Notes under the pieces: generated by a model
Seen by the model: only the letters and a program-made list of their open reading frames with translations
Told to the model about the DNA's origin: nothing
Database searches by the model: none
Shown here: positions 42,109-51,199 of the stretch, one piece after another
Numbering within the stretch: the stretch's first letter is position 1
How the letters are laid out: every line of letters starts with the position of its first letter
Made by a program: the position numbers and the translations under genes
Assembly: GCA_002337525.1 (NCBI GenBank)
Contig: DDGG01000017.1
Location: forward strand, 50,667 to 108,203
DNA from: Alphaproteobacteria bacterium UBA1908
GTDB lineage: Bacteria; Pseudomonadota; Alphaproteobacteria; Caedimonadales; UBA1908
Reading direction: 5' to 3'
Length of the DNA: 57,537 bases

Positions 42109-44019
42109 GTGTTAAAGGATATTTTGCCAGAAAAATTATCGTGGGAACGTCTCTCTCAGATCAAGAAAATGATTATAAAAGGAGTCCGGGATCTTCCAGA
42201 TCACCTGGATCGTCGTCATCTTGTTTTTATTCACGATATTCTTATGTGCGCGCTAGCGCTTCCCCTTACTTTCTGGATAACGACAGGGGAAGACTTTTCT
42301 CTCCTGGGATTCTTTTTTATCTTAAAGCACACTCTTGTTTTCATGCTGGTTTCTGCTTGCATTTTCCTATGGTTACAGCTCTACCGTGGTATGTGGCGGT
42401 ACGTATCACCCCATGAGATTTTGGCCACAATCTTTGCAGCAGGATATGCTTCAGCCCTCTATTTCCCTCTAATGGCCCTGATGAGCACGAGTTTCCACGT
42501 ACCAAGGTCCGCAATTTTCTCCCTTTTCCTAATAACTTCTTTTCTTTTACTCTCATCCCGTATCACTTATCGCTTTACAAGCGTTCGCTGGTTTGATGAT
42601 AATGAACATGTTTACCGCGCAATACCACGATCACGTGTTCTTCTTTTAGGTTCGCCTCAAGAAATATCTCGCTGCATGCAAGAATTTAATCATTTTACAG
42701 ACCCAACTTTTTTTGTGCTGGGCGCCCTCACCTCTCAAGAAGAAGATGTAGGACGCTTTATTGAAGGAATAGAAATTCTTGGTACTGCTAAAGACTTAAA
42801 AAATATAGTGAAGCAATTTAACCTTGAAGGCAAACATCCCCATCATATTGTCTTATTAGGACATAAAACAGATAACTTACAAACACTTAAAAAACTAGTT
42901 ACCCTTATGCCCGGGCTGGGTCTGGATTTAATGCGTTTTTCTGAAGACCCAAAAGTGCCTTTTACTTTAAAATCTCTATCTTACAAGGATTTTACAGTTA
43001 CTGATCGCCCACAAACAAAAACCTTCTCACCGCTAAAAGAAACGGCACGTGCTCAGCCCTCACAAAATATTCTTATTTTTGGAGCCAGCCATCAAATAGG
43101 AGAAGCCTTTACAAGAAAACTTCTTTTGGAAGATAATAAAAAAGTCTTTCTTGCAGATGTTTCTACGACTTTTCTTTCCACTTTCCAAAATAGCCAAAAA
43201 GCTCAAGGTAATGCTTCTTTTGATATTTTTCCTTTATCAGGAACATCAAAAGAAGACTTCTCTGAAACTCTTGAAAATGCAAATCCAGATCTTGTAATAG
43301 CTGTTCCCCCTATTACATCTAAAAACTTTTTCGAGGCATCTCCCGCACGATCTATTCACGTTATTCGTCGCTTTATGTTTTCAATGCTGGAAGCCTGTCT
43401 CTCTTTGAATATACAAAAAATTATTATTTTGTTACCCCTTAACAAGGAAGATTTTAATTATTCGGCCCTTGTTAGATATTTTTCTGTTCTTGAGGCAGAA
43501 ATGTGCCAACATCTTTCAGTACAAAACAGTAAAGCAGAGCTTCTTTTTCTCTACACAGGCGACTTTGCGGAATCAGAAGAGTCATTATTATCCCAGGCAA
43601 AGTCAGCTCTTGAAAAGAGCAAAGAGCCCATTATAAGAGAATCACTAACACACTATGAATTTTCTTCTCTCGAAAGCCTGGCTGAAAAAACAGTCTCATA
43701 CCTGAATCGCTTTCTTCAAGAAAGCATGGGGCAAACAACCCACGACCAGCTTTCTTCAGATATGACATCATCGCCAGAAGAGCTTTTAGAGCAAATCAAA
43801 GCTCTCTATCCCCTACCTCGGGAATCTCTGAAGTTATCCTTTCAAAAAACAAAGGATCCTCTAGAACCCGTCAAAATGACACCTTTTCAAATTCTTCGAT
43901 CGGAAAAAACAGGCGCTTATTCTGTTAAAAACAGGGCCCTTCTTAATAATTTTTTGTCAAATATTAAAGAATATGTTAACCTTAAGGATGATAAGAAAGT
44001 TCTCGAATTACTTTCCTGA
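42109..44019 (+). CDS. CapD/FlaA1-type membrane protein with a degenerate dehydratase domain (pseudoenzyme)
   Basis: A 636-residue protein laid out like WbpM/CapD nucleotide-sugar 4,6-dehydratases: four N-terminal transmembrane helices (about 43-60, 66-92, 105-128, 136-152), a first Rossmann domain ('RVLLLGSPQEI' near 178) and a second one ('ILIFGASHQIGEA' near 322). The catalytic parts are lost: where the family has the T/S-D-K-A motif it reads 'ILLPLNKED' (about 441), and the active-site Lys region is 'ALVRYFSVLEAEM'. It should still bind membranes and perhaps a nucleotide. No sugar genes are near. Start is GTG 42109 or TTG 42106, with AGGGA upstream. Next gene is ctrA, 123 bases on. Confidence 0.78.
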   Translation: MLKDILPEKLSWERLSQIKKMIIKGVRDLPDHLDRRHLVFIHDILMCALALPLTFWITTGEDFSLLGFFFILKHTLVFMLVSACIFLWLQLYRGMWRYVSPHEILATIFAAGYASALYFPLMALMSTSFHVPRSAIFSLFLITSFLLLSSRITYRFTSVRWFDDNEHVYRAIPRSRVLLLGSPQEISRCMQEFNHFTDPTFFVLGALTSQEEDVGRFIEGIEILGTAKDLKNIVKQFNLEGKHPHHIVLLGHKTDNLQTLKKLVTLMPGLGLDLMRFSEDPKVPFTLKSLSYKDFTVTDRPQTKTFSPLKETARAQPSQNILIFGASHQIGEAFTRKLLLEDNKKVFLADVSTTFLSTFQNSQKAQGNASFDIFPLSGTSKEDFSETLENANPDLVIAVPPITSKNFFEASPARSIHVIRRFMFSMLEACLSLNIQKIIILLPLNKEDFNYSALVRYFSVLEAEMCQHLSVQNSKAELLFLYTGDFAESEESLLSQAKSALEKSKEPIIRESLTHYEFSSLESLAEKTVSYLNRFLQESMGQTTHDQLSSDMTSSPEELLEQIKALYPLPRESLKLSFQKTKDPLEPVKMTPFQILRSEKTGAYSVKNRALLNNFLSNIKEYVNLKDDKKVLELLS

Positions 44020-44065
44020 AATCTTTCTTATGATAGGAAGTTCTTATTATTTTAAAAATAAAGTG

Positions 44066-44080
44066 TTAACCTTTTCGTAA
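44066..44080 (+). promoter_or_regulatory. CtrA-like site upstream of ctrA (one mismatch)
   Basis: TTAACCTTTTCGTAA is TTAA-N7-GTAA, one base from the full CtrA pattern, 63 bases before the ctrA start codon. CtrA autoregulation is established in Caulobacter; here it is inferred from position only. Confidence 0.4.
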
Positions 44081-44142
44081 AATTCGTTTACACTTTTATT
44101 AAATAAGGCGTAGGAAAGAATCGCCAAGGGGAGATAATATAT

Positions 44143-44859
44143 ATGCGCGTACTTGTCATTGAAGACGACCAGGCAACATCAAAAGTTTTGCAAATGAGCC
44201 TCCAATCTGAAGGCTTTGTCTGTGATGTCACAGGAATTGGTGAAGATGGTCTTGAGATTGCGCGCCATTATGATTATGACCTTATTATTCTCGATCTTAT
44301 TTTACCTGACATGGATGGGTATGAGATTCTGCGGCGTCTTCGAGCTGTCCAAATATCCACTCCTGTTCTAATTCTATCGGGACTTAATGACATTGATGAT
44401 AAAATTAAAGGCTTAGGTTTCGGGGCAGATGATTATTTGACAAAACCCTTTAACAGAGATGAGCTCATTGCGCGCGTACGAGCTATTATACGTCGTTCAA
44501 AAGGCCATTCCAATTCAGTCATTGAAGTGGGTGATTTAAAAATTGACCTTAATGCCAAGACAGTGGATGCCAATGGAGCTCCTGTCCACCTAACAGCACG
44601 TGAATACTCTATTCTCGAGCTTCTTGCCATTCGTAAGGGAGCAACTCTCTCCAAGGAAGTATTTCTAAACCATTTGTATGGAGGACGAGAAGAGCCAGAA
44701 TTCAAAATTATTGATGTTTTTGTTTGCAAGCTTCGTAAAAAACTTTCAAACGCCCTCAATGGTGACAACTATATTGAAACTGTCTGGGGACGCGGCTATG
44801 TTTTACGCGAGCCAACAGCCGATGATAACCACTCTTCAGGGAACGCTCCCGCTGCCTAA
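44143..44859 (+). CDS. ctrA: Cell-cycle master response regulator CtrA
   Basis: An OmpR/PhoB-type response regulator of 238 residues that matches CtrA along its whole length: N-terminus MRVLVIEDDQATSK, phospho-acceptor Asp51 in 'DLIILDLILPDMDGY', 'FGADDYLTKPFNRDELIARV', and a winged-helix DNA-binding domain with 'IRKGATLSKEVFLNHLYGG' and 'KIIDVFVCKLRKKL'. It ends in Ala-Ala, the tail needed for ClpXP proteolysis in Caulobacter. It controls DNA replication and cell-cycle genes in alphaproteobacteria. Kinase partners are not in the window. Confidence 0.96.
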   Translation: MRVLVIEDDQATSKVLQMSLQSEGFVCDVTGIGEDGLEIARHYDYDLIILDLILPDMDGYEILRRLRAVQISTPVLILSGLNDIDDKIKGLGFGADDYLTKPFNRDELIARVRAIIRRSKGHSNSVIEVGDLKIDLNAKTVDANGAPVHLTAREYSILELLAIRKGATLSKEVFLNHLYGGREEPEFKIIDVFVCKLRKKLSNALNGDNYIETVWGRGYVLREPTADDNHSSGNAPAA

Positions 44860-44878
44860 AGTGTGCTTTTCTCCCCTC

Positions 44879-45337
44879 TTACTTAAAGGTTAAGCGGTAT
44901 AGGTATGCATCGACGCGGCGTTGATTTTCTTCGGTATAATAGTTTTTCCGCTGCCCGGTAAGCACAAATCCCAATTTCTGATACAAATTTTGTGCTGATT
45001 TATTTTCTGAAGAAACTTCAATATCGATACACTTTAAGTTTAAAGAAAGTGCCTTATGAAGGATCTTTTTTAAAAGGCAGGTTGCGACACCTCTTTGACG
45101 ATACGCCGGATCAACTGCAATAGTTAGAATCTCCAAACGATCATCACAAACCATCCCCATCACAAAACCTGAAAACACGCTTTTATAAGTGGCAAACAGA
45201 GCAAAAGTTGTTCGAAGACAAAGTAAGTCTTCGAATTCTTTTAACATCCATGGACGAGGGAAACTGACCTGGTGCAAAACAACACAAAGCTCTAGGTTTT
45301 TTCTATCAAGAGACTTACATTTGATCAATGATGGCAT
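44879..45337 (-). CDS. rimI: Ribosomal-protein-alanine N-acetyltransferase RimI-like
   Basis: GNAT acetyltransferase of 152 residues with the acetyl-CoA loop 'VDPAYRQRGVATCLL' and 'LEVSSENKSAQNLYQKLGF'-type block (here beginning IEVSS). The ATG at 45337 follows AAAAGGA by 8 bases; the frame runs on to 45421 only because it continues into a repeat element. Predicted to acetylate an N-terminal alanine of uS18. Convergent with ctrA; upstream lies repeat locus 4. Confidence 0.88.
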   Translation of the reverse strand: MPSLIKCKSLDRKNLELCVVLHQVSFPRPWMLKEFEDLLCLRTTFALFATYKSVFSGFVMGMVCDDRLEILTIAVDPAYRQRGVATCLLKKILHKALSLNLKCIDIEVSSENKSAQNLYQKLGFVLTGQRKNYYTEENQRRVDAYLYRLTFK

Positions 45338-45388
45338 CAAAAAGATCCTTTTCCTCAATCTGAAGAATTGCCAGACAAAAAGAAGAAA

Positions 45389-45592
45389 GTCATTCAGAAT
45401 GGACCTCTTCCACTCCATCACTCAGAAGGACCCTCTTCATCCGTCATTCAGAGTGAGCGACACTTTATACCGTCATTCAGAGTGAGCGAAGCGAGGGAAG
45501 AATCCAGTCCCCTAAAACAAACGACGCCCTTGCCCTTTAAATTCTGGATCCCGACGGGTGACGTTGCCCCCCTCTGGATGACGGAGAAGTAA
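45389..45592 (+). repeat. Dispersed 175-bp-type repeat, locus 4
   Basis: One long unit: GTCATTCAGAATGG at 45389, two further GTCATTCAGAGTGAGCGA segments, GAAGCGAGGGAAGAATCC, then TCTGGATCCCGACGGGTG and TCTGGATGACGG. The central hairpin is partly lost (GGGTGAC-GTT-GCCCCCC). It occupies the gap between lepA and rimI and touches the region just upstream of rimI. Confidence 0.9.
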
Positions 45593-45633
45593 AAAGAGTC
45601 CCCTTCTTTCACTTATGACAGAACCTGGTCCAG

Positions 45634-47439
45634 TTAATCATCACCAGATTTTAAAGCTGCAATAAAGGCACTTTGGGGAATATCAATTTTACCAAACTGC
45701 CGCATACGCTTTTTTCCTTCCTTTTGCTTATCCAAAAGTTTGCGTTTACGACTGACATCACCTCCATAACATTTAGCAGTAACATCTTTACGCATTGCAG
45801 ATACGGTCTCGCGTGCAATGATTTTACCACCTATCGCAGCCTGAATTGCAATCTTGAAAAGCTGCTTTGGAATTAAGTCTTTCAACCGTTTACATAATAG
45901 TCGGCCACGCGTTTCTGCATGAGATCTATGCACAACGCAGGATAAGGCATCCACAGGATCACCATTTACCAAAATTGCCATCTTAACTAAATCACCTTCT
46001 TGATAGCCATCAATCTCGTAGTCAAAGCTGGCATATCCCCGGGATACAGATTTTAACTTGTCATAAAAATCAAATACAATCTCGTTAAGAGGTAAACGGT
46101 AAACAAGCATAGAGCGCGTTCCCACGTATGTCATATCGATTTGTTCTCCCCGGCGTTCCGTACATAAAGATAAAACACTGCCAAGATAATCATCGGGAAC
46201 GAGTATTGTAGCTTTAATCCAGGGTTCTTCGATCTTATCAATCTTTACAACATCAGGAAAATCTGCCGGGTTATGCATCTCCAGAATGTGCCCCTTTTTC
46301 ATATGGAGATGGTAAACAACACTGGGAGCAGTTGTCACAAGATCAAGGTTAAACTCTCGTTCCAGGCGTTCCTGAATGATTTCAAGGTGCAAAAGCCCCA
46401 AAAAACCACATCGAAAACCAAACCCGAGCGCAGCCGATGTTTCAGGCTCGAACGAAAAGCTGGCGTCATTCAGTTGAAGGCGTGATAAACTCTCGCGGAG
46501 TTCCTCAAAATCAGCAGCATCAGCTGGAAAAAGGCCGCAAAAAACAACAGGGATACTTGGTTTAAAGCCTGGCAAAGGGTCCGCGGTCGGGCGTTTTTCC
46601 TCAGTAATTGTATCCCCCACTTTACAATCTGCCACCCGTTTAATACTGGCAGTTAAAAAACCAACTTCACCGGGCCCAAGATCCTTGACCATTTCTTTTT
46701 TAGGTGAAAAATAACCTACATGATCTACCTGGTATGTTGCCCCTGTCGACATCATCTTGATTTTACTGCCTCGCGTCAGTTTTCCGTCAATAACGCGCAC
46801 TAAAATAATGACTCCCAAGTAAGGGTCATACCAGCTATCTACAAGCATGGCTTTTAAAGGATGATCAAGATTCCCTACAGGAGACTTAATTTTTTGAACA
46901 ATTTTCTCCAGAATTTCCGGAATACCTTCTCCTGTTTTTGCCGAAACAGGTTGAGCTTCAGAGGCATCGATACCAATAACCTCTTCAACCTGTTGCTTAA
47001 CGCGATCCGGTTCTGCGGCAGGCAAATCGATCTTGTTAAGAGTCAAAACAATATCGTGATCATTTTCAATGGCCTGATAAACATTGGCCAAAGTTTGGGC
47101 TTCAACTCCTTGACTTGCATCGACGATAAGCAAAGATCCCTCACATGCCGCCAATGATCTGCTAACTTCATAGGCAAAATCAACGTGACCTGGTGTATCC
47201 ATCAAATTAAGCTGATATGTCTGTCCATCACTAGCTTTATAATGAAGGCGGACTGTTTGAGCCTTAATGGTGATCCCGCGTTCACGCTCGATATCCATAT
47301 TATCAAGCATTTGCTGCTTTAGATCGCGCTGTTCGACCGCCCCACAGTATTGTATCAGACGATCTGCCAGCGTTGATTTACCATGATCAATATGAGCAAT
47401 AATTGAAAAGTTGCGGATTAAAGACAAATCAGTGGTCAT
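45634..47439 (-). CDS. lepA: Elongation factor 4 (back-translocating GTPase)
   Basis: A 601-residue translational GTPase: G1 'IAHIDHGKSTLADRLI', 'DTPGHVDFAYEV', 'NKIDLP', and the EF4-specific C-terminus with 'LKDLIPKQLFKIAIQAAIG' and 'DVTAKCYGGDVSRKRKLL'. It acts on stalled or mis-translocated ribosomes. The ATG overlaps the pheT TGA by four bases, so lepA is translated together with pheST. Repeat locus 4 lies downstream. Confidence 0.98.
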   Translation of the reverse strand: MTTDLSLIRNFSIIAHIDHGKSTLADRLIQYCGAVEQRDLKQQMLDNMDIERERGITIKAQTVRLHYKASDGQTYQLNLMDTPGHVDFAYEVSRSLAACEGSLLIVDASQGVEAQTLANVYQAIENDHDIVLTLNKIDLPAAEPDRVKQQVEEVIGIDASEAQPVSAKTGEGIPEILEKIVQKIKSPVGNLDHPLKAMLVDSWYDPYLGVIILVRVIDGKLTRGSKIKMMSTGATYQVDHVGYFSPKKEMVKDLGPGEVGFLTASIKRVADCKVGDTITEEKRPTADPLPGFKPSIPVVFCGLFPADAADFEELRESLSRLQLNDASFSFEPETSAALGFGFRCGFLGLLHLEIIQERLEREFNLDLVTTAPSVVYHLHMKKGHILEMHNPADFPDVVKIDKIEEPWIKATILVPDDYLGSVLSLCTERRGEQIDMTYVGTRSMLVYRLPLNEIVFDFYDKLKSVSRGYASFDYEIDGYQEGDLVKMAILVNGDPVDALSCVVHRSHAETRGRLLCKRLKDLIPKQLFKIAIQAAIGGKIIARETVSAMRKDVTAKCYGGDVSRKRKLLDKQKEGKKRMRQFGKIDIPQSAFIAALKSGDD

Positions 47440-49871
47440 GAACGTAAAGCCCCTCCGGTTACTTTTTCAACGCTATCGATAACCTGGTCCATAATCTTAT
47501 GAATGTCGGCATCGGTTAGTGTTTCTTTATGTGGTTCCAAACGAAAGGTTAATGCAAGTGATTTCTGACCTTCGGGAACCCCTTTTCCCTTGTAATCATC
47601 AAAAATTTCTACAGATGTAATCAACTCACGATCAACTTTTTTTACAGCTTGAATAACTGTTTGAGCTGTTACAGAGTCATCCAGAACAAAAGCCAGGTCA
47701 CGTTCAAGAGACTGAAAAGAAGAGAGTTTAACTGGCTTTTTCAAGGATCCCGCTTTTGGAACAGGCAAAACATCCATGAAGATCTCAAAAGCGACAACAG
47801 GGCTTGAAAGTTCCATTTCTTTCAGAATTTTAGGATGAATCTCACCAAACTGGGCCAAACAGTTCTTTGGCCCCAGACATATACGTCCAGAACGTCCGGG
47901 ATGGTAATAGGAAGAAATCTGTTCCTGTTGTATCTGGACTTTGTTCACATCAACGCCACAAGCCTCAAGAACAGTCAAGGCATCAGACTTAATATCGTAA
48001 AGAGAAACATCATCGCTGGAAGAACGCCAATGACGCGACCCAAGCTTACCGGCCCGCAATCCAGCCACAAGCGTTTCCTGATCTTTCGGATCAACGCCAT
48101 GGTAGCAGGCTCCTACCTCAAAAAGGCGTGGATCAGGTTGACCACGCGCCTGGTTGCGTCCAGCTGTTTTCAAAAGACCCGGCAACAAAGTGGGACGCAT
48201 GGTATTCATATCCTGGCTGATAGGATTATCAAGAATAAGTGAGGCTTCCCCTCCCCCAAAAAGGATGGCTTCTTCCTGCTTTATAAAAGACCAGGTCATC
48301 ACTTCATAGTGCCCAAGACTTGCCAGAACACGGCGTGCCGTCCACAGATGATTTTGTCGAGCCTTTGATCCTGGTGCACTTTCAAAAAGCATCTCGGGTG
48401 TCACTGATGGTAAAGAAACCTGAGGAATCTCATCATATCCTTTTAAGCGAAGCAGTTCTTCAATAAGGTCGTTTTCTTCTTTTAAATCATGACGCCAGGA
48501 TGGTGTTGTGACATTCAAAACAGAATTATTATCAATATGAACCTGACATCCAAGGTCTGATAAGAAAGTAATCGCTTCCTGTTGTTTCAAAGAAACACCT
48601 GTATAGGATTGCATCCTCGTCAATGAAAGTGATATCTTATGCTGATGGCAAAATGGATTGCCACTCTCAACAATTTCACTCGCCTCTCCTCCGCATATTT
48701 CAAGAATCAGCCGGGTTGCCTCATCAAGTCCTGGCAGAACAGTCGCAGGATCAACGCCTCGCTCAAACCGTGTACGTGAATCACTTACGATACCAAGAGC
48801 CTGACCCGTACGTGCTGTTGATTCAGGGGAAAAGTAAGCAGACTCCACAAATACAGAAGTTGTCTCCTCGGTACAACCTGTTTCTTCTCCCCCCATGATA
48901 CCGGCCAGGGAAACGACTTTTTCAGAATCCGCGATCACGGTCATCCCCTCGTCAAGCTTATACTCTTTGTCATCCAAAGCCCACAACATCTCACCTGTTT
49001 TCGAGGCACGTACAATCAAATTGCCGCTGAGCTTACCCGCATCAAAAACATGCATGGGGCGTGCATAGCCAAGGGCCATGTAATTGGTAATATCAACCAG
49101 TGCCGAAATTGGACGTAATCCAACAGATTTCAATCTATTTTGCAGCCACCGGGGACTGGGGCCATTTTTAACACCCCGAATCAATCGACCTGTAAAATGA
49201 GGACATGCCGTGGCATCAGAGGATGAGAAATCAAACTCTACAGAAATTGGACAGGGGAATGATCCAATTTCTGAAGAGACACCTTGATCTTTTAAAAAGT
49301 TCTCCTGCTTTAAAGTCCCAAGGCCCGATGCCGCCAAATCTCTGGCAATTCCCTGTACTGCAAAGCAATCTCCCCGATTGGGTGTAATATCAATATCCAA
49401 AACGGGATCGTCAAGTTGCAAAACATCGGCAATTTCTGCTCCAAGAGGTGCTTCCGGTGAAACCTCCATAATTCCCTGTGAAGATTCCTCAAGCCCCAGT
49501 TCCGCTGCAGAACACAGCATACCAAAGCTATCCACACCGCGAATTTTTGTTTCTCGCAACTTAAACCCACCAGCAGGTACTGTCATCCCTGACTGTGCTA
49601 AAACAACTTTAAGGCCTTGTCTCGCATTTGCTGCTCCGCAAACGACTTGAAGCGTTTTAGAACCCGTTGAAACCTGACAAACTTGAAGTTTATCCGCATC
49701 TGGATGACGCTCTGCTGACATTATTTCAGCAACAAGAAAACCTCTTAAAGGTTCTGCGGGGTTTGAAACTGCATCGACAACAAGACCGAGAGACGATAAC
49801 TTTTCGGATAAAAGATCAACTGAAGCATTTGTATCCAAAAAGGTTTTCAACCAACTTAAAGAAACTTTCAT
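47436..49871 (-). CDS. pheT: Phenylalanine--tRNA ligase, beta subunit
   Basis: An 811-residue protein with an N-terminal tRNA-binding OB fold ('HPDADKLQVCQVSTG'), B3/B4 editing region ('VDITNYMALGYARPMHVFDA'), B5 domain and a C-terminal ferredoxin-like anticodon-binding domain. Forms the alpha2beta2 enzyme with PheS. It starts 3 bases after pheS and overlaps lepA by four bases. Full length. Confidence 0.98.
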   Translation of the reverse strand: MKVSLSWLKTFLDTNASVDLLSEKLSSLGLVVDAVSNPAEPLRGFLVAEIMSAERHPDADKLQVCQVSTGSKTLQVVCGAANARQGLKVVLAQSGMTVPAGGFKLRETKIRGVDSFGMLCSAAELGLEESSQGIMEVSPEAPLGAEIADVLQLDDPVLDIDITPNRGDCFAVQGIARDLAASGLGTLKQENFLKDQGVSSEIGSFPCPISVEFDFSSSDATACPHFTGRLIRGVKNGPSPRWLQNRLKSVGLRPISALVDITNYMALGYARPMHVFDAGKLSGNLIVRASKTGEMLWALDDKEYKLDEGMTVIADSEKVVSLAGIMGGEETGCTEETTSVFVESAYFSPESTARTGQALGIVSDSRTRFERGVDPATVLPGLDEATRLILEICGGEASEIVESGNPFCHQHKISLSLTRMQSYTGVSLKQQEAITFLSDLGCQVHIDNNSVLNVTTPSWRHDLKEENDLIEELLRLKGYDEIPQVSLPSVTPEMLFESAPGSKARQNHLWTARRVLASLGHYEVMTWSFIKQEEAILFGGGEASLILDNPISQDMNTMRPTLLPGLLKTAGRNQARGQPDPRLFEVGACYHGVDPKDQETLVAGLRAGKLGSRHWRSSSDDVSLYDIKSDALTVLEACGVDVNKVQIQQEQISSYYHPGRSGRICLGPKNCLAQFGEIHPKILKEMELSSPVVAFEIFMDVLPVPKAGSLKKPVKLSSFQSLERDLAFVLDDSVTAQTVIQAVKKVDRELITSVEIFDDYKGKGVPEGQKSLALTFRLEPHKETLTDADIHKIMDQVIDSVEKVTGGALRS

Positions 49872-49874
49872 TTC

Positions 49875-50939
49875 TTACACGCCCCCCATTAAACTGCTGT
49901 AGGCCCCAAATCCGTGATGTTTTAACCAACGCTGGTCTCCGTCATAAAAGGATCGAAGGTCTGGAATTCCATATTTCAGCATAGCAATACGTTCAACCCC
50001 CATTCCGAATGCAAACCCCTGATATACATCCGGGTCAATTCCCCCATTCTCAAGAACCTTACGATGAACCATTCCTGCTCCCAGAATTTCAAGCCAGGCT
50101 TCACCCTCACCAATAAGAAGTTGTCCATTGCGACGTGTACACGCAATATCAACCTCCGCAGAAGGCTCTGTAAAGGGGAAATAAGCTGGACGAAACCTTA
50201 CAGGTAAACGAGGATTATCAAAATAGCGACGGCAAAAATCGATAAGGCATCCTTTCAAATGCCCCATATGAATATTTTTATCGACATAAAGACCTTCGAT
50301 TTGATGAAAAACAGGTGTATGAGTTTGGTCATAGTCACTTCTAAAAACACGACCCGGGGCAATAATCCGAAGAGGTGGCTTGCTTTGCAACATCGTTCGG
50401 ATTTGTACGGGAGACGTGTGTGTTCGCAAAACTTTCCTTTGACCAGAAGCATCTTCCCTAAAATAAAATGTGTCCTGTTCTTGTCTTGCTGGATGTAATT
50501 CTGGAATATTTAAGGCTGTAAAGTTATAGAAATCATCTTCGATATGTGGTCCTTCCGCTACCGAAAAGCCCATTTCTTTTAGAATGGAGATTGCCTCAAA
50601 CATCGCTTGAGACAAGGGGTGAATGCGCCCTTCTGCCTGATGACGCACAGGTAGAGTGACATCCAGATACTCTGACGCAAGTCTCGCCTCGAGCGCCTGT
50701 TCTTCAAGAATATGACGCCGATTGGCCAAAGCTTCAGTCAATATTTGACGCAACGCATTATAAACAGGGCCTTTTTCCTGGCGCTCCTCGGGAGACATCT
50801 TCCCTAAACTCTTCATAAGTTGCGTCACTTTACCCTGTTTACCAAGGGCTTTCAGACGAATTTCTTCCAAAGCAGAAAGATCATTAGCTGCCTTAATATC
50901 ACTTAAAAAAGGGTCCTGAAGACTCTTTGCATCAGTCAT
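49875..50939 (-). CDS. pheS: Phenylalanine--tRNA ligase, alpha subunit
   Basis: Catalytic class II subunit of 354 residues with 'HPLSQAMFEAISILKEMGF', 'RTHTSPVQIRTM' and 'GFAFGMGVERIAMLKYGIPD'. First gene of a pheS-pheT-lepA transcript. The 260 bases upstream show no leader peptide rich in phenylalanine and no clear attenuator. Confidence 0.98.
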   Translation of the reverse strand: MTDAKSLQDPFLSDIKAANDLSALEEIRLKALGKQGKVTQLMKSLGKMSPEERQEKGPVYNALRQILTEALANRRHILEEQALEARLASEYLDVTLPVRHQAEGRIHPLSQAMFEAISILKEMGFSVAEGPHIEDDFYNFTALNIPELHPARQEQDTFYFREDASGQRKVLRTHTSPVQIRTMLQSKPPLRIIAPGRVFRSDYDQTHTPVFHQIEGLYVDKNIHMGHLKGCLIDFCRRYFDNPRLPVRFRPAYFPFTEPSAEVDIACTRRNGQLLIGEGEAWLEILGAGMVHRKVLENGGIDPDVYQGFAFGMGVERIAMLKYGIPDLRSFYDGDQRWLKHHGFGAYSSLMGGV

Positions 50940-51199
50940 TCTTTTGTGGCCTTCGTTTGTTCAAATTGATATGTGAGCCCACCATAACCTATGTCACGCC
51001 CAAGCTAAAGTATTTTATATCAAACAACTCAGAGACCTTTGAACCCCAAAAGAGTCCCCCTTGTTTATCCTGGCCGACAAATAGATCAAGATAAAACGGG
51101 TTACCCTCAAGGATTCTTTTAGATGAAAGAAAAAATTAAATCACCTTGCCATAATATTTCCAAAATGGATCCGGTATCAATTCCTAACGTAACGTTGCT

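Noticed and set aside
47835..48242. 135-codon open frame antisense to pheT
   Set aside because: Antisense shadow; no independent support.
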